DNA of 6,652 bases from SZUA-230 sp964581095 (GCA_964581095.1 CAZONK010000186.1:1-6652), one strand, 5' to 3'; shown: positions 1-4,864, counted from the stretch's first letter. Program-made: numbers and translations. The notes: a model not told the origin generated them from the sequence alone.

Positions 1-55
1 AGGGGGGGCTGTCAAACCAGGCCGTCCTCACTGCGTGAGGGATGGCTTTTTTATT
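1..55 (+). terminator. Intrinsic terminator, copy 1 of a 55-bp direct repeat
   Basis: This segment is identical over 55 bp to 136-190. It contains a hairpin with core stem CCTCAC (26-31), loop TGC and GTGAGG (35-40). The outer arms GCC (21-23) and GGC (44-46) also pair, and six T follow (47-52). That is the form of a rho-independent terminator reading rightwards. The gene it serves would lie left of the window. The segment begins with a run of seven G, and the repeat may extend further left than can be seen. Confidence 0.7.
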
Positions 56-135
56 TGGTCAACTTCACAAAGTAAACTTTAGATCCATGATATATTGTTT
101 GCTAAATCAAGGGATTGGCTCCGCCGATCCCTTTG

Positions 136-190
136 AGGGGGGGCTGTCAAACCAGGCCGTCCTCACTGCGTGAGGGATGGCTTTTTTATT
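136..190 (+). terminator. Intrinsic terminator, copy 2 of the 55-bp repeat
   Basis: This is the second exact copy: hairpin arms 156-166 and 170-181, followed by T-run 182-187. It faces the leftward terminator of the tRNA-Ser gene (224-254), so 136-254 forms a convergent terminator region that would stop transcription from both sides. Confidence 0.7.
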
Positions 191-223
191 CATCTGTTCG
201 CCTAAGCAAGCTTGGCTCCAGCT

Positions 224-254
224 AAATAAAAAAGCCAGACACTTCGTGTCCGGC
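224..254 (-). terminator. Rho-independent terminator of the tRNA-Ser transcript
   Basis: Read on the - strand, the stem GCC-g-GACAC, loop GAA, GTGTC-t-GGC (254 down to 234) is followed by TTTTTTATTT (233 down to 224). It begins about 9 nt after the 3' end of tRNA-Ser, the expected place. Its flanks, CAAACCAGGCC before the stem and TGGCTTTTTTATT after it, also flank the two + strand terminators at 1-55 and 136-190, although the stem sequences differ. Confidence 0.8.
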
Positions 255-262
255 CTGGTTTG

Positions 263-347
263 CAGAGGAGGAGGGATTCGAACCCCCGGTACCTCGCGGT
301 ACGCTGGTTTTCAAGACCAGTGCATTCGACCACTCTGCCACTCCTCT
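263..347 (-). tRNA. tRNA-Ser(UGA)
   Basis: This is a complete class II tRNA of 85 nt on the - strand. The acceptor arm AGAGGAG (347-341) pairs with CTCCTCT (270-264) and is followed by discriminator G (263); CCA is not encoded. The D arm is GCA...TGC. The anticodon stem CTGGT/ACCAG encloses loop CTTGAAA with anticodon TGA (313-311). The long variable arm GTACC-GCGA-GGTAC and discriminator G are typical of serine tRNAs. The T loop TTCGAAT is closed by a GGGGG/CCCTC stem. It reads UCA and probably other UCN codons. The terminator at 224-254 follows. No convincing promoter is seen in the short stretch just upstream (348-403), so it may depend on a promoter farther upstream, beyond the GIY-YIG gene. 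Confidence 0.97.
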
Positions 348-365
348 GTTTGTTTGAAGTTTAAA

Positions 366-403
366 ACCACCCTGCCTGCTACAGGCAGGTCTGCCACTCC
401 TCT
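366..403 (-). pseudogene. tRNA-Ser 5' fragment A (nt 1-19) with a palindromic D-loop insertion
   Basis: Read on the - strand, 403-390 repeats tRNA-Ser nt 1-14 exactly (AGAGGAGTGGCAGA). A 19-nt palindrome follows (389-371; arms CCTGCCTG/CAGGCAGG, loop of 3), then nt 15-19 (GTGGT, 370-366). Similarity stops there, 18 nt before the intact tRNA starts. The fragment abuts the stop codon of the GIY-YIG gene (406-404) directly. It lacks everything from the D arm onward, so it cannot make a tRNA. It may still fold as a hairpin in the transcript. Confidence 0.8.
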
Positions 404-646
404 TTAAATTATCCCTTTGGATTTAAGAAAATTATAACCGTCAATTGATTTAAAGTACAATTCACGTCTATAAGCTTCAGATCTAGTTGGAAATGATTCA
501 ATATAATGAATTTCCCAAGGTCTTTTCGATTTAGTTGATCGAACAGCACCTCTATTGTGCCTTTTCAATCGCAAATTTACCTCTTTTGAATGTCCATAAT
601 AATGACTACCGTCAACTTCACTTTTTAATATATATGCAAAGAACAT
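404..646 (-). CDS. Small single-domain GIY-YIG endonuclease
   Basis: This 80-residue protein is essentially one GIY-YIG nuclease domain of the short UPF0213/YhbQ-like size class. The signature is AYI (residues 4-6) followed by YYG (16-18), a slightly unusual form of GIY...YIG. Next comes LRLKRHN (25-31), with the family's arginine and histidine-asparagine positions. PWEIHYIESF (43-52) and RSEAYRRE (55-62) follow, the last ending in the expected metal-binding glutamate. The key catalytic positions therefore appear intact. Start ATG 646 gives the domain's natural N-terminus. A longer in-frame reading to 781 would run through hairpins and a tRNA fragment and is rejected. No Shine-Dalgarno site is seen. 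The gene is flanked on both sides by partial tRNA-Ser copies and probably cuts DNA. Whether it targets the tRNA gene is inference. Sequence similarity alone does not separate a mobile-element nuclease from a housekeeping one. Confidence 0.85.
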   Translation of the reverse strand: MFFAYILKSEVDGSHYYGHSKEVNLRLKRHNRGAVRSTKSKRPWEIHYIESFPTRSEAYRRELYFKSIDGYNFLKSKGII

Positions 647-673
647 TTTAACTATAACTAACTCAATGGTTTT

Positions 674-704
674 TGCCGATCCGAAGGATTCCTTCGGAAA
701 GGCA
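674..704. repeat. Hairpin with a near-perfect 17-bp palindromic core
   Basis: CCGAAGGA (681-688), a single T, then TCCTTCGG (690-697) form an 8-bp stem. Outer arms TGCC (674-677) and GGCA (701-704) can pair around it. It lies 27 bp upstream of the GIY-YIG start codon, in what would be the 5' leader of that gene. There is no T-run on either side, so it is not a standard terminator. The next hairpin (705-737) begins at the very next base. Confidence 0.7.
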
Positions 705-737
705 TCCCTTGGCATAGCCATGGCTATGCCATCGGGA
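705..737. repeat. Hairpin with a perfect 20-bp palindrome
   Basis: GGCATAGCCATGGCTATGCC (711-730) is a perfect 20-bp inverted repeat. It is bracketed by TCCC (705-708) and GGGA (734-737), which can also pair. The structure ends exactly where similarity to tRNA-Ser begins (738), suggesting it marks the junction of the inserted DNA. Pieces recur nearby: TGCCATCGG at 727-735 and 753-761, and GGCATCCCTT at 701-710 and 760-769. Confidence 0.75.
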
Positions 738-815
738 CAAGACCAGTGCATTTGCCATCGGCATCCCTTCGGGGCGACCACCCTGCCTACCGGCAGGCAA
801 GTCTGCCACTCCTCT
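738..815 (-). pseudogene. tRNA-Ser 5' half, fragment B (nt 1-36), interrupted by two D-loop insertions
   Basis: Read on the - strand, 815-802 equals tRNA-Ser nt 1-14. A 20-nt palindromic insertion follows (801-782; TGCCT/AGGCA arms around CCGG). Next come nt 15-21 (781-775), a 22-nt insertion (774-753), and nt 22-36 (752-738). All 36 tRNA positions are identical to the intact gene. Similarity ends inside the anticodon. Both insertions fall in the D loop, between nt 14/15 and nt 21/22. The fragment lacks the 3' half and is not a functional tRNA. The likeliest reading is the remnant of an older tRNA-Ser gene split by the element that carries the GIY-YIG gene. Confidence 0.8.
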
Positions 816-839
816 TAGTTCCTGAATTTTTCAGGCATG

Positions 840-847
840 CAAATCTA
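840..847 (-). promoter_or_regulatory. Candidate -7 box upstream of tRNA fragment B and the GIY-YIG gene
   Basis: On the - strand, TAGATTTG (847-840) matches the Bacteroidota -7 consensus TAnnTTTG exactly. The start of transcription would fall near 832, about 17 nt before tRNA nt 1 of fragment B, a normal tRNA leader length. Upstream is very T- and A-rich, but there is no clear TTTG at -33. A palindrome, CCTGAA-TTT-TTCAGG (821-835), sits in the would-be leader. This is likely the original tRNA-Ser promoter, now reading through fragment B and the nuclease gene to the intact tRNA. Confidence 0.45.
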
Positions 848-933
848 AAATGTATTTATTTAAATAAAAAAGAATCAATCTTGCTTTTCCTGCTTCCTGT
901 AAAAAAATATCAGGACGTCTTTTCAAGTTTGGG

Positions 934-1905
934 TTATATAACCTTCTTCTCATCCTTCAATTCCATTATCTTATGCATATGCTGCACCTGGTGAATACTT
1001 GCATTAATTTCATACCCGACAAGTAATACAATAGAAAACAAAAACAACCAAATCATCAGGGCAAGCATTACCCCAATAGATCCATATAGTGTATTATACG
1101 TACCAAAATTTGCTATATAGTAGGAAAATAAATAAGAAATCAACAGAATAAATGCAGTGGCTACAATTGATCCTACTGAGAAAAAGTGCCACATAAAATG
1201 AACCGCAGGAGCAAAATAGTAAATAGAAGCAATCGAAATTAAAAATACAATTGCCAAAACAATAAATCGTAAAATTAATACCTGGTTGATGTTGATGGGA
1301 AGTGAGTCGATATCTATTACCAACTCAGAAATAAGTCCTAGTATCACCTGGCCAACAACAAGCAATACAATTGACAATACCATTACTCCTGCCAGCATAA
1401 AGATTAATCCAAATGCGATAATCCGCTGCCGAAACCACGACCTGTTTTCCTTCGTTTTATAAATTGAATTAAATGCATTCATAAGACTTACCATCCCATT
1501 GGATGCCAGGTATAGTGCCAATAGCGCCCCCAATGTTAAAAGCCCCCCCCTTTGAATACTTATAATATCCCTGATGGTGGATTCAACTACGGAAAACATA
1601 TTTTGAGGCATCCAGCCACTCATAAAATCCATTATACTATCAATACCTACCTCAGGGATAATGGAGTGAATAACAGGAACTAACGCAAATATGAAAATGA
1701 TAGCCGGGAATAAAGCGATGGTAAAACTGTAAGCCACTGCATTGGCCCTTTCAATGATATCGTCTTCTTTGATCTTATTAGAGAAAACAAATAGAACTTC
1801 ATATAGTGGTACATTGCCTCCCTTAAATTTGATCCGTTTCAGTCGGTTCCTGAACCTTGAAACCTTCTTATATTTTAGAAGTCTCCTACGATACTTAAAC
1901 TTCAT
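934..1905 (-). CDS. YihY/virulence factor BrkB family inner-membrane protein
   Basis: This 323-residue protein has a strongly basic N-terminus and about six hydrophobic segments (near residues 57-80, 121-142, 162-190, 209-231, 241-265 and 276-301). It shows the YihY family's typical blocks: AYSFTIALFPAI near 59-70, LYLASNGMVSLMNAFNSIY near 131-149 followed by a charged loop, and YNTLYGSIGVMLALMIW near 270-286 leading to VGYEINA. The family (once annotated as ribonuclease BN in error) is polytopic in the inner membrane; its role is unsettled. ATG 1905 is chosen; a GTG directly before it (1908) would add one residue. The gene is last in the mltG-thioesterase-yihY series, 58 bp after the thioesterase stop. 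A run of eight C on the + strand (1543-1550) encodes part of Arg-Gly-Gly before the second segment. Confidence 0.93.
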   Translation of the reverse strand: MKFKYRRRLLKYKKVSRFRNRLKRIKFKGGNVPLYEVLFVFSNKIKEDDIIERANAVAYSFTIALFPAIIFIFALVPVIHSIIPEVGIDSIMDFMSGWMPQNMFSVVESTIRDIISIQRGGLLTLGALLALYLASNGMVSLMNAFNSIYKTKENRSWFRQRIIAFGLIFMLAGVMVLSIVLLVVGQVILGLISELVIDIDSLPININQVLILRFIVLAIVFLISIASIYYFAPAVHFMWHFFSVGSIVATAFILLISYLFSYYIANFGTYNTLYGSIGVMLALMIWLFLFSIVLLVGYEINASIHQVQHMHKIMELKDEKKVI

Positions 1906-1963
1906 CACAAAACAATTTAAAGGACTATTGAATCAACATTTATGATCATCAGGAGTTCGCTTA

Positions 1964-2368
1964 TTAATAGTATGGTTCAAACAATTCTCTCATTACATCA
2001 GGAATCCTCATGGGCCTTCCCGTTGATTTATTTACAAATGCAAGTGTCGTCTCTCCGTAGTTCACCAATTCACCCCTTTCATTTGTAATTTCGTAAGTAA
2101 ATTTCATTTTTACAGCAGGTATTTCAGGAATTGTGGTCTTAATTGTAAGTAAATCATCGTAACGCGCTGGTTTATGGAATTTACAATGAAGATCCAACAC
2201 CGGCATCATTACACCCATATCTTCAAGTTCCCTATAAGTAAAGCCCAGCTGGCGCAAGGCTTCTACCCTTCCAACCTCATAATACATGGCATAATTCCCA
2301 TAGTAAACGTAACCCATCTGATCCGTTTCAGCATATCTAACCCTTATGTCCGTGGTTGCACTATACAT
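1964..2368 (-). CDS. Acyl-CoA thioesterase, YbgC/4-hydroxybenzoyl-CoA thioesterase family (hotdog fold)
   Basis: This 134-residue protein has the usual single-hotdog length. Near the N-terminus RVRYAETDQMGYVYYGNY (residues 9-26) matches the 4HBT/YbgC active-site motif, with Asp16 at the catalytic aspartate position, followed by YYEVGR (29-34) and its glutamate. The middle (VLDLHCKFHKPARYDD, 57-72) and later YEITNERGELVNYGETTLAFVN fit the central strands. Such enzymes hydrolyse short-chain or aryl acyl-CoA thioesters in the cytoplasm; YbgC of E. coli is linked to the tol-pal envelope locus. The substrate here is unknown. Its ATG overlaps the TAA of mltG by one base (TAATG), which points to translational coupling and a shared transcript. 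Confidence 0.93.
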   Translation of the reverse strand: MYSATTDIRVRYAETDQMGYVYYGNYAMYYEVGRVEALRQLGFTYRELEDMGVMMPVLDLHCKFHKPARYDDLLTIKTTIPEIPAVKMKFTYEITNERGELVNYGETTLAFVNKSTGRPMRIPDVMRELFEPYY

Positions 2369-3417
2369 TATTTCCCTTGTTGTCGTGCTTTCCTTTGTTC
2401 AATAGACAATGCCCGCTGATACCTGGCAGCATTTTGGTTATGGTCCCGCAGGTTGGTTGCAAAATTGTGGCTTCCGGAAAAATCTTCTTTTGCACACATA
2501 TAAATATATTTGTGCTGTTCAAAATTCAAAACTGATTCCAGCGCCCAAATTTCCGGCAGGTTAATGGGACCGGGGGGCAACCCCTTGTATTTATATGTGT
2601 TATAAGGTGAGTCAGTTTCTTTGTGGATATTCAAAACTCTTTTAAGGGTAAAATCACCCGAAGCATATACAAGCGTAGGGTCAGCTTGCAATGGAATATC
2701 TTTTCGCAAACGATTTATGTATAACCCCGCGATAGTCGGTCCTTCTTTAGCGTCAGAAGCTTCTGCCTGAACAATGGATGCAAGAATTGAAATTTCCATA
2801 GGATTCAATCCAATTTTTTGCGCCTTCTCCATCCGCGAATTGTTCCAGAACTGATCGTACTCCGCAAGCATTCGATCTACCAGGGCATCAGCTGATACGG
2901 ACCAATAGACTTCATATGTGTTTGGAATAAAAATACACATGCTTGTATATTCATCGAATCCCCTGTTATTAGACCTTTCGAATTTTATGAGGGCTTCAGT
3001 AAAATCCCCTGATGTCATCTGAATATTAACCGTTATTTTATCTGCCAGGTCTGTTTTAAGCCTTACATTATTGAAGGTAACAAAGGTAGGTTCCTGGATA
3101 CCTGCTCGTAGTAGTCGAATGGCCTCTACATTATTCATGTTTGCCCTCAGATGGTATCTTCCTGGTTTTACCGATACATCATAATTCATCAATCTTGACA
3201 AAAAACTGAAACTGATAATATCATTGATGAATTTGTATTTATACAATGTATCCCTAACCTGGTCATATGTTTCGTCAGGATATATAATAAATATTCGGTC
3301 CTGCTGACCAACCAGAATATTAGGAGATCTGATAATCTGGTATCCGTAAAAACTAAATGTCGTCATTAGCACCGTGCCAACAACCAATAAAATAGCAAAA
3401 AGCTTTCTACTCTTCAT
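2368..3417 (-). CDS. mltG: Endolytic murein transglycosylase MltG (YceG-like)
   Basis: This 349-residue membrane-anchored lytic transglycosylase is expected to cut nascent glycan strands in the periplasm and so end their elongation. One N-terminal membrane segment (about residues 6-28) has no lipobox. A LysM-like region follows (IYPDETYDQVRDTLYKYKFI, about 45-64). The catalytic YceG domain holds ASIVQAEAS (213-221), with Glu219 as the expected catalytic residue, then GLYINRL (231-237), PLQADPTLVYA (242-252), SPYNTYKYKGLPPGPI (270-285) and GSHNFATNLRDHN (315-327). Length and motif order are normal. ATG 3417 is immediately before the membrane segment, and an exact -7 box (3449-3442) lies upstream. 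It heads the - strand operon with the thioesterase and yihY genes. Confidence 0.96.
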   Translation of the reverse strand: MKSRKLFAILLVVGTVLMTTFSFYGYQIIRSPNILVGQQDRIFIIYPDETYDQVRDTLYKYKFINDIISFSFLSRLMNYDVSVKPGRYHLRANMNNVEAIRLLRAGIQEPTFVTFNNVRLKTDLADKITVNIQMTSGDFTEALIKFERSNNRGFDEYTSMCIFIPNTYEVYWSVSADALVDRMLAEYDQFWNNSRMEKAQKIGLNPMEISILASIVQAEASDAKEGPTIAGLYINRLRKDIPLQADPTLVYASGDFTLKRVLNIHKETDSPYNTYKYKGLPPGPINLPEIWALESVLNFEQHKYIYMCAKEDFSGSHNFATNLRDHNQNAARYQRALSIEQRKARQQGK

Positions 3418-3441
3418 TCACGCTTATAGAATATTGAATGG

Positions 3442-3449
3442 CAAAAATA
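3442..3449 (-). promoter_or_regulatory. Candidate -7 box for the mltG operon
   Basis: TATTTTTG (3449-3442 on the - strand) matches the Bacteroidota -7 consensus TAnnTTTG exactly and lies 24 bp before the mltG ATG, giving a short leader. I do not see a clear -33 TTTG at the usual spacing, so only the -7 element is claimed. Confidence 0.5.
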
Positions 3450-3478
3450 AAGAATGTTTCTTTGCGAACCTGATTTAA

Positions 3479-3507
3479 TTGAATTGCAAAATCATTTACT
3501 AGTTTTG
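3479..3507 (+). promoter_or_regulatory. Candidate promoter for yciO and the WbqC-like gene
   Basis: TAGTTTTG (3500-3507) matches TAnnTTTG exactly. A TTG at 3479-3481 lies 18 bp upstream, close to the usual 19-21 bp for a -33 box. Transcription would start near 3514, about 12 nt before ATG 3526. This also argues against the longer reading frame from 3454, because the promoter would then lie inside the gene. Confidence 0.55.
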
Positions 3508-3525
3508 GCCATTGCAATTTTCATT

Positions 3526-4152
3526 ATGCCTGCTACTATTTTAAAAATACATCCTGTAAATCCATCTGCAAATAAAATAGGTCGTGTTACAGATGTACTG
3601 AAAAAAGGAGGTATAATTATTTACCCGACCGATACAGTGTACGGTATTGGTTGTGATCTGATGAATAAAAAAGCAGTCGCAAGACTATGCCGGATAATCA
3701 ATATTAAACCTCAGAAACTTAATCTGTCTTTCATTTGCAATGACCTGTCAAGCATTTCGAAATATGTAAAAAATATTTCCACTCCATTGTTTAAACTACT
3801 AAAAAAAACACTCCCGGGGCCCTTTACATTTATCCTAAGATCAAACTCAGTTGTCCCAAAAATAGTAGGTACCAATAAAAAAACTGTTGGAATCCGAATC
3901 CCTGATAACCATATTCCCCGGGACATTGTGCAAATGCTGGGCAATCCTATTATCAGTGCCTCTATAAAAGATCCTGATGAAATTATTGAATATACTACTG
4001 ATCCCATTCAAATATATGAAAAGTTTAAACATGAGGTAGATATCGTTATTGATGGTGGATTCAGTGGTAACATTCCATCAACAGTAATTGATTGCACCTC
4101 GGATAATTTTGAAATTGTCAGGGAAGGACTGGGCAGTACTAGTAAATTGTAA
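3526..4152 (+). CDS. yciO: YciO-type Sua5/YciO/YrdC-fold protein (often annotated as threonylcarbamoyl-AMP synthase)
   Basis: This 208-residue protein has the YrdC-like fold. KKGGIIIYPTDTVYGIGCD (residues 26-44) is the family's nucleotide-binding signature. LCRIINIKPQKLNLSFICNDL (54-74), LPGPFTFIL (96-104) and KTVGIRIPDN (119-128) follow, and VDIVIDGGFSGNIPSTVID (171-189) then VREGLG (198-203) close the domain. The C-terminal half follows E. coli YciO closely. The Ser-x-Asn found in true TC-AMP synthases (TsaC/YrdC) reads Ser-Ala-Ser here (144-146). It may thus differ from the enzyme that makes threonylcarbamoyl-AMP for tRNA t6A. Such proteins are often annotated as L-threonylcarbamoyladenylate synthase. 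ATG 3526 is preferred over an upstream in-frame start at 3454 because a promoter overlaps the longer version and homologous sequence starts after 3526. It is followed by the WbqC-like gene after 4 nt. Confidence 0.9.
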   Translation: MPATILKIHPVNPSANKIGRVTDVLKKGGIIIYPTDTVYGIGCDLMNKKAVARLCRIINIKPQKLNLSFICNDLSSISKYVKNISTPLFKLLKKTLPGPFTFILRSNSVVPKIVGTNKKTVGIRIPDNHIPRDIVQMLGNPIISASIKDPDEIIEYTTDPIQIYEKFKHEVDIVIDGGFSGNIPSTVIDCTSDNFEIVREGLGSTSKL

Positions 4153-4156
4153 TTCT

Positions 4157-4783
4157 ATGACAGGAATTTTCACTATTTCATATTTCCCAAATATTCTTAC
4201 TGTCCAAAAAATTATGGAAGCAGAAAAAGTATGGATCGAGCAGCATGAAAACTTCATCAAACAATCTTATAGGTCGAGATGCAATATTCTGGGACCTAAT
4301 GACATACTGACACTCTCCGTACCTGTCATTGGCGGGAGAAAAAATACACCTATCAGGCAAATTCTAATTGACAATCGACAACGATGGCAACACATTCAAT
4401 GGAGGTCGATCACTTCGGGTTACAGCAAATCCCCTTTTTTTGAACATTATGAGGATACGGTAAAAAAGGTTGTTTTTAACAATTATGAGTGCCTTTTTGA
4501 CCTGGCAATCGCCAGTATGATGGCTTGTTTTGAAATGCTCGGAATCCCGCTCAATATTAAATATACAGAAGGGTATAAGCAAAATTATGAGGATCCTTTC
4601 CTTGATTTTCGGGAGACATTAAATAAAAAAGAAACCTCTTATGATGCTGACATTTTTACACCTATTCCATATTATCAAAACTTTGGCAAGCTGTTTGCAC
4701 CAAACCTGAGTATAATGGATTTAGTATTTTGTGAAGGACCTGATTCAATAAATATTTTATCGCCCTCTACAAAAGTGAAATGA
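4157..4783 (+). CDS. WbqC-like family protein
   Basis: This 208-residue protein resembles the WbqC-like family common in Bacteroidota. Family-like blocks are ISYFPNI (7-13), WIEQHENFIKQSYRSRCNILGPNDILTLSVPV (26-57, aromatic/basic segment then strand), IRQILIDNRQRWQHIQWRSITSGYSKSPFFEHYED (66-100) and a C-terminal LSIMDLVFCEG (184-194). WbqC was first named in an O-antigen cluster, but its biochemical role is not settled, so no reaction is assigned. No signal peptide or membrane segment is seen, so it is likely cytoplasmic. ATG 4157 lies 4 nt after the yciO stop, which suggests cotranscription; an earlier TTG at 4088 would overlap yciO and is not favoured. No clear terminator follows. Confidence 0.88.
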   Translation: MTGIFTISYFPNILTVQKIMEAEKVWIEQHENFIKQSYRSRCNILGPNDILTLSVPVIGGRKNTPIRQILIDNRQRWQHIQWRSITSGYSKSPFFEHYEDTVKKVVFNNYECLFDLAIASMMACFEMLGIPLNIKYTEGYKQNYEDPFLDFRETLNKKETSYDADIFTPIPYYQNFGKLFAPNLSIMDLVFCEGPDSINILSPSTKVK

Positions 4784-4813
4784 AATGAACAATTAGAAAA
4801 TGAATTTCGTTTT

Positions 4814-4830
4814 ACCAATAAATTGATGGT
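4814..4830. promoter_or_regulatory. Degenerate copy of the palindrome upstream of clpC
   Basis: ACCAATAAATTGATGGT (4814-4830) resembles the perfect palindrome at 4865-4880: it shares TTTACCAAT on the left and ends in ATTG...GGT on the right. The left edges are 51 bp apart. Two similar sites before one gene are what a repressor-operator pair would look like, but this copy is imperfect and the match could be chance. Confidence 0.25.
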
Positions 4831-4864
4831 CAATATCCATTTTTATACGAAATGTAATAGATTT

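Larger units (their letters stand above)
1..190. repeat. Two perfect 55-bp direct repeats (1-55 and 136-190) spaced 80 bp apart
   Basis: Positions 1-55 and 136-190 match without a mismatch, giving a period of 135 bp. They diverge immediately after position 55/190. The 80 bp between them (56-135) has no open reading frame of note. It holds a strong hairpin, GGGATTGGC (111-119), loop TCC, GCCGATCCC (123-131), with one G-T pair and no T-run after it. Since the window starts at the first base of the repeat, the full unit may be longer and present more than twice. Confidence 0.85.
366..815 (-). mobile_element. Putative tRNA-Ser-associated GIY-YIG mini-element
   Basis: On the - strand the order is fragment B (tRNA nt 1-36 with two insertions), two adjoining hairpins, the GIY-YIG gene, fragment A (nt 1-19 with one insertion), a short spacer and then the intact tRNA-Ser. 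The distance from the first tRNA base of fragment B (815) to that of fragment A (403) is 412 bp. All tRNA pieces are direct repeats. There is no integrase or transposase. Calling this a mobile element is inference from the duplicated target-like sequences around a nuclease gene; the outer limits are approximate. Confidence 0.45.

Noticed and set aside
177..407. 76-residue + strand reading frame
   Set aside because: It is the reverse-strand translation of tRNA-Ser; the GGGIRTPGTSRYAGFQDQCIRPLCHSS-like product is a familiar spurious protein from serine tRNA genes.
404..781. Longer, 125-residue version of the GIY-YIG protein
   Set aside because: The added 45 residues translate hairpins and an interrupted tRNA fragment; the nuclease domain starts naturally at ATG 646.
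366..801. CRISPR-like array made of the repeated palindromes
   Set aside because: The repeats are few, differ in sequence and spacing, interrupt tRNA-derived sequence, and there are no cas genes.
861..933. Possible terminator after yihY (- strand)
   Set aside because: There are T-rich stretches, but the only stem before TTTTTTATTT is about 4 bp (AAGA/TCTT), too weak to claim.
746..994. 82-residue + strand reading frame
   Set aside because: It runs across the tRNA fragment, intergenic DNA and the end of yihY on the other strand, with no recognisable domain.
3454..3525. Upstream extension of yciO
   Set aside because: It contains the candidate promoter and adds a hydrophobic stretch not typical of the cytoplasmic family.
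4088..4156. Upstream extension of the WbqC-like gene from TTG
   Set aside because: It overlaps the end of yciO; ATG 4157 gives the family-like N-terminus and normal operon spacing.
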